The position numbers and the translations under genes were made by a program. From positions 62,001 through 126,000 of the forward strand of contig JBAWZV010000001.1 of NCBI GenBank assembly GCA_037142875.1: a stretch of 64,000 bases of DNA, written 5' to 3'. Below the pieces are notes generated by a model. The model was not told the origin of the DNA, made no database searches, and was given only the letters and a program-made list of their open reading frames with translations. Positions 8,626 to 16,799 of this stretch are shown piece after piece. Positions within the stretch are counted from its first letter, which is position 1, and the number at the start of each line of letters is the position of its first letter. The DNA is from PALSA-600 sp037142875. GTDB lineage: Bacteria; Actinomycetota; Thermoleophilia; Gaiellales; Gaiellaceae.

Positions 8626-9921
8626 ATGGCCGACTCGCTGACGATCACCGACAACCGGAACGGCACGACCTACGAGGTACCGATCACCGACGGGACCATC
8701 CACGCCACCGCGCTGCGGGAGATCAAGGTCGGCGACGACGACTTCGGTCTGATGAGCTACGACCCCGCCTTCCTCAACACCGCCTCCGTCCGGAGCGCGA
8801 TCAGCTTCATCGACGGAGATATCGGGATCCTCCGCTATCGCGGGTATCCGATCGAGCAGCTGGCCGAGCGCAGCTCCTACCTCGAGGTCGCCTACCTGCT
8901 CGTCAACGGCGAGCTTCCAGACGCTGCGCAGCTCAGCGCGTGGTCTCATGCGGTCGATCAGCACACCTTCGTTCACGAGAACGTGAAGCAACTCATGGAG
9001 GGCTTCCGGTACGACGCTCACCCGATGGGGATGTTCATCAGCGTGGTCGCAGGCCTCTCGACGTTCTACCCCGAGGCCGGCAACATCGACGATGCCGACG
9101 TGCGCCGCCGCGAGGCGGTCAGGCTGATCGCCAAGGTTCCGACGATCGCCGCGTGGTCGTACCGGCACAACCGCGGCCTGCCTTACGTCTACCCGGACAA
9201 CGAGCTTGGCTTCAGCGAGAACTTCCTCTCGATGATGTTCACCGTCGGGACGCAGCGCTACAACCCGGACCCCGTGCTCGTCCGCGCCCTCGAGGTGCTG
9301 TTCATCCTCCACGCCGACCACGAGCAGAACTGCAGCACGAGCGTCATGCGGGCGATCGGGTCGAGCCGCCCGGATCCGTTCGTCGCTCTCGCTGGCGCGG
9401 CTGCGGCCCTCTACGGCCCCCTCCACGGGGGCGCGAACGAGGCCGTCCTCGCGATGCTGGCCGAGATCGGTGACGTCCGGCGTGTGCCGGAGTACGTCGC
9501 GCGAGTGAAGGCGGGCGAGTTCCGCCTGATGGGCTTCGGTCACCGCGTCTACAAGAACTACGACCCGCGGGCGAAGATCATCAAGGAGACCGCCGACCAG
9601 GTCTTCGAGGTGACAGGCCGCAACCCGCTGCTCGACGTCGCGCTCGAGCTGGAGAAGATCGCGCTCGAGGACGACTACTTCGTCTCGCGCAAGCTCTATC
9701 CGAACGTCGACTTCTACTCCGGCCTGATCTACCAGGCGCTCGGACTGCCGATCGCGATGTTCCCGGTGATGTTCGCGATTCCGCGTACCGCCGGCTGGCT
9801 CGCGCAGTGGCTCGAAGGCGTCGAGGATCCCGAGCAGAAGATCTCGCGACCGAGGCAGATCTACACCGGCAGCGAGGTTCGCGACTACGTCGCTTTGAAC
9901 GAACGATCTCAGACGACTTAG
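8626..9921 (+). CDS. gltA: Citrate synthase
   Basis: 431 residues from ATG 8626, with AAGGAG 7 bases before. It condenses oxaloacetate and acetyl-CoA, the first step of the TCA cycle, in the cytoplasm. All active-site regions are visible: H-A-D-H-E-Q-N-C-S-T-S, G-P-L-H-G-G-A-N-E with the catalytic His, G-F-G-H-R-V-Y-K-N-Y-D-P-R and P-N-V-D-F-Y-S-G with the catalytic Asp. The length and the N-terminal beta region (about 45 residues) match the type II, hexameric-type bacterial enzyme. It stands alone, with no TCA genes beside it, though malic enzyme and glcDEF lie within 10 kb. Confidence 0.97.
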   Translation: MADSLTITDNRNGTTYEVPITDGTIHATALREIKVGDDDFGLMSYDPAFLNTASVRSAISFIDGDIGILRYRGYPIEQLAERSSYLEVAYLLVNGELPDAAQLSAWSHAVDQHTFVHENVKQLMEGFRYDAHPMGMFISVVAGLSTFYPEAGNIDDADVRRREAVRLIAKVPTIAAWSYRHNRGLPYVYPDNELGFSENFLSMMFTVGTQRYNPDPVLVRALEVLFILHADHEQNCSTSVMRAIGSSRPDPFVALAGAAAALYGPLHGGANEAVLAMLAEIGDVRRVPEYVARVKAGEFRLMGFGHRVYKNYDPRAKIIKETADQVFEVTGRNPLLDVALELEKIALEDDYFVSRKLYPNVDFYSGLIYQALGLPIAMFPVMFAIPRTAGWLAQWLEGVEDPEQKISRPRQIYTGSEVRDYVALNERSQTT

Positions 9922-9998
9922 GCAACTCTTAGCTCCACTTCATGGACTCCTCATCGGTCCGGTGTTGGCTATCGGTCATCCCCGGAAAAGGAGTTGCC

Positions 9999-10469
9999 AT
10001 GAGCGCTTCAGCCCACTCGATCGAACGCCATGTCCTGCTCGTCGTGAACGAGTCGGCGGACGGAGATGTCCTGCGTGACGCGATCGGAGACGGCCCTATC
10101 ACGGTGATGGTTGTCGCGCCGGCTCTGAACTCGAAGATCCGGCACTGGATCTCCGACGACGGCACTGCACGCCACGACGCCGCTGCCCGGCTCGACGGCG
10201 CCCTCGCCGAGCTGCGTGGTGTCGGCATCGACGCCGCCGGCGAGGTCGGCGACTACGAGCCGCTCCAGGCGATCCACGATGCCCTCCGCGCCTTTGACGC
10301 CGACGAGGTTGTCATCATCTCCCCGGCTCACCATCGCGCCGGCGTCAGGGCCGACCTCGCGGAGTGCGTGATGGGACGCTTCGGTCTCCCCGTCGCGCAG
10401 CTTGACGTTGCGAAGCCGCAGCGTGCACCGGTCATGGCGCAGCGCCAGTACCTCGCGACGGCGGCGTGA
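9999..10469 (+). CDS. Universal-stress-protein-like protein
   Basis: 156 residues from ATG 9999, preceded by AAAAGGAG. The opening strand H-V-L-L-V-V-N-E-S-A, a second strand at I-T-V-M-V-V-A-P-A, a long helix R-L-D-G-A-L-A-E-L and the later pattern A-D-E-V-V-I-I-S-P-A-H-H fit the Rossmann-like UspA fold. The classical ATP-binding G-x-x-G-x9-G-S/T pattern near the end is not clear, so nucleotide binding is doubtful. It follows gltA by 77 bases. Function unknown; a stress-related role is only inferred from the fold. Confidence 0.65.
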   Translation: MSASAHSIERHVLLVVNESADGDVLRDAIGDGPITVMVVAPALNSKIRHWISDDGTARHDAAARLDGALAELRGVGIDAAGEVGDYEPLQAIHDALRAFDADEVVIISPAHHRAGVRADLAECVMGRFGLPVAQLDVAKPQRAPVMAQRQYLATAA

Positions 10470-10537
10470 CCACCCGGCTCGTCTGAGCGGTGTCCGCCTG
10501 CGGGTGGGCGCCGCTCGGAGACCTCGCGGTGTGCGCC

Positions 10538-11596
10538 TCAGCCGTGCGAGACGGCGAACAGCCCGGCGACGCCAAGTCCGAAGATCGCGAGAGCGATGAG
10601 GGAGTCCAGGCCCAGTCTGAGGTAGCAGCGTTCGCGCCGGACGATCACCCCGAACGCGAAGACGACGGTCAGGGCAACACCAAGCGCTGCGAGCCAGCCG
10701 TTCTGGGTTCCCACCGACGGAAGCACCGGCTTTCCGGCGATCAGATCCGCCAGGAGAAAGAGGCAGACCATGAACGCGTTGCTGCCGAAGATGTCACCGA
10801 CGGCGAGCTGATGGTCGCCGAGGCGCACGGCGGTGATCCCGGCACTCACCTCGGGAACAGCAGTGATCGCTGCAAGAATCGTCGCACCGAACACGACACC
10901 GTTGATCCCGGCGCGGTTGGCAAGCTCGTTCCCCGTGACCTCGAGCAGGATGCCCGCGCCGAGCGTGACCAGCGACGCTGCCGCGAAGAGCGCGATCGCA
11001 CGCTCGGTGGAGCGAATGCCGGGGATCGACGGCTCGTCGGAGTGCTCGATCCGTCGATGCGGGCGACCCGGATCGCTGCCAGGAGCCTCGGTAACCCAGG
11101 CGGCCGAGCGCCGCGCACGGTTCAGCACGAACACCCCCGAGGCCCATGCGATGGCGATCAGAATCGATGCCGGGCTCATCGGCCCGATATGCACGGACTC
11201 CGGCAGGAGCATCCCCATGAGCACGCCAGAGACAGCCACGACGACAAGCAGCGCCTGCAGCACGGGCAGAAGCGAGCCAACGAGGAACGTGAGTGACTGC
11301 TCGCGCGAGACCACCGCATCGCAGACCACGATGACCATCGTCTGCACCGCGACTCCCCCGATCAGATTGCCCGCCGCAAGCCCGAGGTTGCCGCTGGCTG
11401 CAGCGGAGACCGTGATCGCTAGCTCGGGCAGCGAGCCGGCGATGGCGAGAAAGATCATCCCTCCCAGCGCGTCGCCGAGCTGGAAGTGACGGTCGATGAT
11501 GCCCGTCGTGCGTGCGAGAGCAACGCCGGCGACCCAGGTGGCCACGCCCGCTGCGCCAAGCAGGAGCGCAAGCGCGGCGACGGAGAACGCGCCCAC
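10538..11596 (-). CDS. Sodium/calcium (cation/Ca2+) exchanger family protein
   Basis: 352 residues from GTG 11596, about 10-11 membrane helices in two inverted halves. Each half has the alpha-repeat: M-I-F-L-A-I-A-G-S-L-P-E-L-A-I-T near residue 48 and T-I-L-A-A-I-T-A-V-P-E-V-S-A-G-I-T in the second, with the ion-binding Glu in both. The second is followed by G-D-I-F-G-S-N-A-F, as in CaCA family antiporters. A charged loop of about 35 residues joins the halves. It should exchange Ca2+ or another cation for Na+ or H+ at the cell membrane. It starts 7 bases after the GFA fragment and may be read with it. Confidence 0.88.
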   Translation of the reverse strand: MGAFSVAALALLLGAAGVATWVAGVALARTTGIIDRHFQLGDALGGMIFLAIAGSLPELAITVSAAASGNLGLAAGNLIGGVAVQTMVIVVCDAVVSREQSLTFLVGSLLPVLQALLVVVAVSGVLMGMLLPESVHIGPMSPASILIAIAWASGVFVLNRARRSAAWVTEAPGSDPGRPHRRIEHSDEPSIPGIRSTERAIALFAAASLVTLGAGILLEVTGNELANRAGINGVVFGATILAAITAVPEVSAGITAVRLGDHQLAVGDIFGSNAFMVCLFLLADLIAGKPVLPSVGTQNGWLAALGVALTVVFAFGVIVRRERCYLRLGLDSLIALAIFGLGVAGLFAVSHG

Positions 11597-11602
11597 GCGG
11601 GC

Positions 11603-11809
11603 TCAGACCGGCCGACGCTCGGCGAAGCCGCGCAGCCCGTTGCCCTGCAGCAGCCGGAGTGCCCCCGGCACGATCGCTGCCTGAGGGGACGCCGCGGTTC
11701 CGGTGCGGCGCTGGCAGCGCGTGCAGCGGCACCAGCCAGCGCCGACCAGCGGCTCGGCCACCTCGAACCGCACCCCGCCGCAGAGGCAGCCACCGCGAAG
11801 CGGGGTCAT
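11603..11809 (-). pseudogene. GFA-domain (CENP-V/GFA) protein, truncated
   Basis: A 68-residue frame from ATG 11809 (ATG 11842 also possible). It opens with G-G-C-L-C-G-G-V-R-F-E and C-R-C-T-R-C-Q-R-R-T-G, the two zinc Cys pairs of the glutathione-dependent formaldehyde-activating-like (GFA) fold. Normal members have 110-150 residues and a further C-x-x-C-G pair near the end; here translation stops right after G-L-R-G-F-A-E-R-R-P-V. No continuation is found in other frames before the exchanger gene begins at 11596. It is probably a 3'-truncated gene, though a short functional zinc protein cannot be excluded. Confidence 0.65.
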
Positions 11810-11869
11810 ACGCGACCCGGTTCCCACATGCTCATCGCCCACGCAGTGTCGGGCCAGAGCTCGTGCCGG

Positions 11870-13045
11870 TCAAGCCGGTGGCGGATCGCCAAGCTGCGCG
11901 CCCCGGATCGAGAGGTCGAGCAGCTCGACCGGATGCGCCCCCGGCAGTGGCCGGCCCGCCCGGCGGAGCGCAGCCGAGACCTGGAGCATGCATCCCGGGT
12001 TGGCACTCACGTACACGTCGGGCTCGGTCTCGAGGACGAGCGCTGCCTTCCGGTCGCCGAGCGTCTTCGCGGTCTCCGGTTTGACGAGGTTGTAGATCCC
12101 GGCACTCCCGCAGCAGAGCTCCTGCTCGGCGGGCTCGACGAGCTCGAGTCCGGGGATCGAGCGAAGGAGCGCGCGAGGCTGCTCGCGAACGCGCTGAGCG
12201 TGCCCGAGGTGGCACGACTCCTGGAAGGCGACCCGGAGGTTGAGCGGATGCCGCTCTGGGGTGCGCCCCTCCGGGAGCACCTCGGAGATGTCGAAGACGG
12301 GGAGGTCGAGGTGGGCGTCTTTGAGGTGCGAGCCGCAGCCAGCGGCGTTCGTCACGATCCGATCGGCCCCGGCAGCCCGAAATGCGGCCTCGGTGCGTCT
12401 GGCAAGCTCGAGGCCTTCCTCACGGCGCCCCGCGTGGAGCGCGAGCGCACCGCAGCAGCCCTGGTAGGGCGCTGCAACCTCGAAGCCGTGGGCAGCGAGA
12501 ACGCGGGCCGACGCGCGGTTCGTCTCACCGAAGAGCACGCTCTGGACGCAGCCTGTCAGCAGGCCCACCCGTGCGACCGCGGCGCCACCCTCAGCGGGTG
12601 TCTCGGCTGGCGGTGCCGCCGTCGTCCACGACGGCGGGGCGAGATCCTTCAAGGGCTTGAACGGGCCCGGCGCAGGCAGCCAGGCAAACTTGAGCGCCAC
12701 CCGCAGGCGAGCAGGATGCGGGAAGACAGCGAAGACGAAACGGCGCAACAGCCGCTCACGCAGCGGCCGCTTGACCTCCTGCTCGACCTTCTCGCGTGCA
12801 AGCTCGATCAGCCGGTCGTACTTGACGCCGGAGGGGCATGAGGTGAGACACGCCATGCAACCGAGGCAACGGTCGAAGTGCTCGGCGACGGAGCGGTCGA
12901 GCTTGAGCGTGCCGTCGACGGTCGCCCGCATGAGCCAGATCCGGCCGCGCGGCGAGTCCATCTCCTCGTTGCCGAGCACGTAGGTCGGACAGGTCGGGAG
13001 ACAGAAGCCGCAGTGGACGCAGTCATCAATGAGCGTCCTGTCCAT
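11870..13045 (-). CDS. glcF: Glycolate oxidase iron-sulfur subunit
   Basis: 391 residues from ATG 13045. The N-terminus has two [4Fe-4S] clusters' Cys sets: C-V-H-C-G-F-C-L-P-T-C-P and C-L-G-C-M-A-C-L-T-S-C-P. Two CCG domains follow (C-C-G-A near residue 195, and C-C-G-S-A-G near residue 310), typical of GlcF and heterodisulfide reductase-like subunits. It passes electrons from GlcD to the quinone pool during oxidation of glycolate to glyoxylate. Its ATG overlaps the glcE stop (TGATG), showing translational coupling. Confidence 0.95.
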   Translation of the reverse strand: MDRTLIDDCVHCGFCLPTCPTYVLGNEEMDSPRGRIWLMRATVDGTLKLDRSVAEHFDRCLGCMACLTSCPSGVKYDRLIELAREKVEQEVKRPLRERLLRRFVFAVFPHPARLRVALKFAWLPAPGPFKPLKDLAPPSWTTAAPPAETPAEGGAAVARVGLLTGCVQSVLFGETNRASARVLAAHGFEVAAPYQGCCGALALHAGRREEGLELARRTEAAFRAAGADRIVTNAAGCGSHLKDAHLDLPVFDISEVLPEGRTPERHPLNLRVAFQESCHLGHAQRVREQPRALLRSIPGLELVEPAEQELCCGSAGIYNLVKPETAKTLGDRKAALVLETEPDVYVSANPGCMLQVSAALRRAGRPLPGAHPVELLDLSIRGAQLGDPPPA

Positions 13046-13905
13046 CAGGCGAGCACCTTCTTCGGATCGAACGACGCCCGGACGCGTTCGGCGAGCGGCG
13101 ACCAGCTGCGATCAACCTGGGTCTCAACGAACGCGATCCCGGCACCTGGACGGGCGAGCAGGCAATCCTGCCAGTCGAACGCAACCTGGGCTCCCGCGCC
13201 ACGCTGGCGAGCGGCGCTCTCGTCCCAGACGGACGCGTCCGGTTGATGGGCGCCGGGCGAGGTCTCGACCTGCCGGGCGACCGCGGCGTCGCTGCCGTCA
13301 AAGAGCAGCGCGATGCGATTCGATGGCAGGAAGTCGACCGCGACGGGATCGAGCGGCCCACGAAGCACCTCCTGCCAGAGCGTGCGTGGATCGTCGGTCT
13401 CAGCGACGACGGTCGCCTCCGCAGCCGGGAGCGCATGAAGCCGGATCGCAACCCGGGCGACGAGTCCTAGTCGGCCCCGGGATCCCGAGAAGAGCTTGCC
13501 GAGGTCGTACCCCGCGACGTTCTTCACGACCTTGCCGCCGGAGCTCGCGACCGTCCCGTCGGCGAGCACCACGGTGACGCCGAGCACGAGATCGCGCATC
13601 GCGCCGTAGCGGTGGCGACGCGGCCCCGAGAGGTCTCCCGCGAGGCACGCACCGATCGACGGATCTCCCGGCGGGTCGAGCGAGAAGGTCTGGCCGTGCG
13701 GCGCGAGGGCCTCACGCAGCTCCGAGAGTCGGATCCCTGCCTCGACGATCGCCGTCAGGTCACCCGGCTCATGCTCGAGCACCCGGTTCAGCTTGCGCAT
13801 CGAGAGCACGACGTCGCCGCCGTCGCGATCGATCGACACCGTCGTGCCTGCCGACAGCAGCGCCGCTGCCTCCGCGATCGTCTCCGGCTCAAAAACGCTC
13901 GGCAA
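13045..13905 (-). CDS. glcE: Glycolate oxidase FAD-binding subunit
   Basis: About 286 residues from TTG 13905, picked because AGAGGG lies just upstream and the protein then starts M-P-S-V-F-E-P-E-T-I; the frame is open further upstream, inside glcD. It has the FAD_binding_4 (PCMH) fold in about residues 1-150, with D-P-P-G-D-P-S-I-G-A-C-L-A and the P-loop-like K-V-V-K-N-V-A-G-Y-D-L-G-K-L-F-S-G-S, plus a short C-terminal part, as in GlcE. It overlaps glcD by 17 bases and glcF by 3, so all three form one operon. Confidence 0.93.
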   Translation of the reverse strand: MPSVFEPETIAEAAALLSAGTTVSIDRDGGDVVLSMRKLNRVLEHEPGDLTAIVEAGIRLSELREALAPHGQTFSLDPPGDPSIGACLAGDLSGPRRHRYGAMRDLVLGVTVVLADGTVASSGGKVVKNVAGYDLGKLFSGSRGRLGLVARVAIRLHALPAAEATVVAETDDPRTLWQEVLRGPLDPVAVDFLPSNRIALLFDGSDAAVARQVETSPGAHQPDASVWDESAARQRGAGAQVAFDWQDCLLARPGAGIAFVETQVDRSWSPLAERVRASFDPKKVLA

Positions 13906-15337
13906 GACCGGCCCTCTCAAGAGGATGGACGCGATAGGGGCCCGGCACCTCGCCACACAGACGCGGGGTCGGGAAGATCTTCCCCGGATTCGACAGGCCG
14001 GCGGGATCGAACGCTGACCGCAGCCGGAGCATCGTCTCCAGGTCGGCCGTACCGAAGAGCTTCGGCATCGAGCACGCCTTGTCGACGCCGACACCATGCT
14101 CGCCCGTCAGTGACCCTCCAGCGTTGATGCAGAGATCGAGAATCGCGGTTGCGAGACCCTCGGCCCGCTCCGACTCCCCGGGGAGGTTCTCGTCGTAGAG
14201 CACGAGGGGATGGAGGTTGCCGTCGCCGGCATGGAAGACGCTCGCGACGCGCAGCCCGACCTCGGCGGAGAGCTCTCGGATGCTGCGCAGCACCTCGGGC
14301 AGCCTTGTCCGGGGGACGACACCGTCCTGGACGTAGTAGCTCGTCGAGATGCGCCCCATCGATGCGAACGCCGACTTGCGGCCACGCCAGACAAGGGCGC
14401 GTTCGGTCGCATCGACTGCCGCGCGGATCTCGAACGCTCCGGCAGCCCGGCAGATCGCTTCGACGAGCGCGCGATCGTCGGCGACCTGAACGGTTGGCCC
14501 GTCGAGCTCGACGATGAGCACCGCGCCTGCTCCGGCCGGGTAGCCAGGGGCGACGGCAGCCTCAACCGCCTCGATCGTCAGCGCATCCATCATCTCGATC
14601 GCAGCGGGGAGCACGCCAGCGGCGATCACCTGTGACACAGCCTCTCCCGCGGCATCTGTCGACTCGAACGCGGCCAGGAGCGTCTGCACTGTTTCGGGAA
14701 CCCGGAGCACTCGCAGCACGACCCGCACGGCGATCCCGAGCGTTCCCTCCGACCCCACGAATGCGCCGAGCAGGTCGGGGCCCGCGTCGTCGCGGCTCAG
14801 CGTGACGAGCTCGCCGTCGGGCAAAACCACGTCGGCGGCAAGCACCGCGTTGACGGTGAACCCGTGCTTCAGGCAGTGGGCGCCGCCGGAGTTCTCGGCC
14901 ACGTTGCCACCGATCGTGCACACCTGCTGGCTCGACGGGTCGGGGGCGTAGAAGAAGCCCGAAGGTGCAACCGCCTTGGTGATCTCGAGGTTTGTGACGC
15001 CCGGCTCCGCGACAACTCGCGCATGTTCGAGATCGACCTCGAGGATGCGCGTCATCCGCGCGAGCGAGATGACGATCCCCCCGACCACAGGGAGCGCACC
15101 GCCCGAGAGCCCGGTCCCGGCCCCGCGAGCGACGAACGGGACCGCGTGCTCGTTGCAGAGCGAAACGATCGCCTGCACGTCGGCGGCAGAACGAGCGAGA
15201 ACGACAAGTTCAGGGATCGCACGATGGCTCGTGAGTGCGTCGCACTCGTACGTACGGAGCTGTGCTGCCTCCGAGATGACCGCGTCATGCGGAAGGAGCC
15301 GACGAACGGATGCAACGAATGACCTCGGCAGAGCCAC
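13889..15337 (-). CDS. glcD: Glycolate oxidase catalytic FAD subunit
   Basis: 482 residues from ATG 15337. FAD_binding_4 covers about residues 40-180: F-V-A-R-G-A-G-T-G-L-S-G-G-A, then C-T-I-G-G-N-V-A-E-N-S-G-G and F-V-G-S-E-G-T-L-G-I. The C-terminal FAD-oxidase domain carries H-A-G-D-G-N-L-H-P and T-G-E-H-G-V-G-V-D-K, the His and Lys/Arg region near the flavin. It oxidises glycolate (or D-lactate) to glyoxylate. D-lactate dehydrogenases look the same, but the glcE and glcF partners make glycolate the better guess. It is first in the operon. Confidence 0.95.
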   Translation of the reverse strand: MALPRSFVASVRRLLPHDAVISEAAQLRTYECDALTSHRAIPELVVLARSAADVQAIVSLCNEHAVPFVARGAGTGLSGGALPVVGGIVISLARMTRILEVDLEHARVVAEPGVTNLEITKAVAPSGFFYAPDPSSQQVCTIGGNVAENSGGAHCLKHGFTVNAVLAADVVLPDGELVTLSRDDAGPDLLGAFVGSEGTLGIAVRVVLRVLRVPETVQTLLAAFESTDAAGEAVSQVIAAGVLPAAIEMMDALTIEAVEAAVAPGYPAGAGAVLIVELDGPTVQVADDRALVEAICRAAGAFEIRAAVDATERALVWRGRKSAFASMGRISTSYYVQDGVVPRTRLPEVLRSIRELSAEVGLRVASVFHAGDGNLHPLVLYDENLPGESERAEGLATAILDLCINAGGSLTGEHGVGVDKACSMPKLFGTADLETMLRLRSAFDPAGLSNPGKIFPTPRLCGEVPGPYRVHPLERAGLAERF

Positions 15338-15385
15338 GGCGGGACGATACTTGCCCGCCGCGGCTGCTCGGCCGGAGAGGCTGCC

Positions 15386-16036
15386 TCAGCTGTCCCAGCG
15401 AAGCGCCCCGTACAGCCACGGCGCAGCAAGCGGGAACGTCTTGACGGCAACCAGAAGCCCAACCGCGAGGGCCACGCCTACGACGCCGACACGGAGCCAC
15501 CCGCCGCCGATCCGCGCCGACGCGACGCCCGGGAGAAGCCGGCACCACATCTTGAGGCCGTAGGCGAGCACGTGAATGCCCATCGCGAAGAACCAGACCG
15601 CGAAGCTCGCCTTGTGCAGCCCCACGATCGCCCCCGTGCCGGGAAGGACGAGGAGGCCGACACCCGTCCCGAAGAGCGTGATCGTCGATGCGACCAGAAC
15701 AGGCGCAACGAGCACCCGCATGAGGGGAGCCGGCGGCCCGTGCTCGACGTACTCGCGACCGCCGCCGTAGTAGCGGAGCAGCCGGTACCCGGTGCTCGCA
15801 AGCTTGAGCGCGATCGGCCCGAGCAGGAGCATCCCGACGAAGATGTGCACGGAGAGGAGCGCCCCAAGAAAGGGAACGGTCGCTCCCTCGACGGCGAGCA
15901 GGACGAGCAGGACGGCGCCGGTCGCAGCCGTCAGGCGGGCGTTTCCATCTGCGCCGCCGAGCGGCCTCCGGGCGGCCCGTGCGGCCGACCGGGCAGCGAC
16001 AGGGCGACGTGTACGGACGTGGATTCCGGTTGTCAT
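15386..16036 (-). CDS. Four-to-six-helix membrane protein, cytochrome b561/DUF4405-like
   Basis: 216 residues from ATG 16036. A basic 35-residue N-terminus is followed by about six membrane helices. His residues sit in positions where b-type haem could bind: S-V-H-I-F-V-G in the second helix, G-L-H-K-A-S-F and G-I-H-V-L-A-Y in later helices. These features resemble DUF4405 or cytochrome b561-like proteins, but I cannot fix the family. It is divergent from the two-component system with an 82-base gap, which may place it under that system's control. Confidence 0.55.
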   Translation of the reverse strand: MTTGIHVRTRRPVAARSAARAARRPLGGADGNARLTAATGAVLLVLLAVEGATVPFLGALLSVHIFVGMLLLGPIALKLASTGYRLLRYYGGGREYVEHGPPAPLMRVLVAPVLVASTITLFGTGVGLLVLPGTGAIVGLHKASFAVWFFAMGIHVLAYGLKMWCRLLPGVASARIGGGWLRVGVVGVALAVGLLVAVKTFPLAAPWLYGALRWDS

Positions 16037-16118
16037 GGCGCAAGTGGAGCAGCCTGAGATGAAGCGACCATGAGCACGCTCACCCGCAGCTCATCGAAAG
16101 CGACGAGAATCAGGGACG

Positions 16119-16799
16119 ATGCGAATACTGGTGGTCGAGGACGAGCCGAAGATGAGCCGCCTGCTCCAGCGCGGACTGAACGAGGAGGGCCATGCGACCG
16201 ACGTCGCCGGAAGCGGCGAGGAGGCTCTCTGGATGGCGCAGGCTGCGCCGTATGACGCGATCGTCCTCGACGTGATGCTCCCGGGCATGGACGGCTTTGC
16301 GACCTGCAGCGAGCTGCGAACGCGCGGCGTCTGGACACCGGTGTTGATGCTCACGGCCCGCGATGCGACCGAGGATCGGATAGCTGGGCTCGACACCGGT
16401 GCCGACGACTACCTCGTCAAGCCGTTCGCGTTCGGTGAGCTGGTCGCGAGGCTTCGCGCCCTCGGACGCCGCGCCCCCACCGAGCGCCCAGCCGAGCTCC
16501 GCTGCGGCGACCTCCTCCTCGACCCAGCCGCCCATCGGGCATGGCGCGGCGAGACCGAGCTCGACCTCTCTGCCAAGGAGTTCGCGCTGCTCGAGCTGTT
16601 CATGCGCCGCTCCGGGGAGACACTCTCCCGCGTGCAGATCCTCGATGGCGCCTGGGACATGGCCTTCGAGAGCCGATCGAACGTCGTCGATGTCTACGTC
16701 CGCTACCTCCGCGAGAAGATCGACCGGCCGTTTGACCGTGCATCGCTCGAGACGGTCAGAGGTGTCGGGTACCGCCTGCGCGCTGACGGCAGCCGTTGA
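16119..16799 (+). CDS. Two-component response regulator, OmpR/PhoB type
   Basis: 226 residues from ATG 16119. The receiver domain (1-115) has the acidic pair in V-V-E-D-E-P, the phosphoacceptor Asp in I-V-L-D-V-M-L-P-G-M-D-G, T in M-L-T-A-R-D and Lys in D-Y-L-V-K-P-F. A winged-helix DNA-binding domain fills 125-225, with L-S-A-K-E-F-A-L-L-E and S-N-V-V-D-V-Y-V-R-Y-L-R-E-K. It is a transcription factor activated by the kinase next door, whose TTG start overlaps its TGA stop. Target genes are unknown; the divergent membrane protein is a candidate. Confidence 0.95.
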   Translation: MRILVVEDEPKMSRLLQRGLNEEGHATDVAGSGEEALWMAQAAPYDAIVLDVMLPGMDGFATCSELRTRGVWTPVLMLTARDATEDRIAGLDTGADDYLVKPFAFGELVARLRALGRRAPTERPAELRCGDLLLDPAAHRAWRGETELDLSAKEFALLELFMRRSGETLSRVQILDGAWDMAFESRSNVVDVYVRYLREKIDRPFDRASLETVRGVGYRLRADGSR

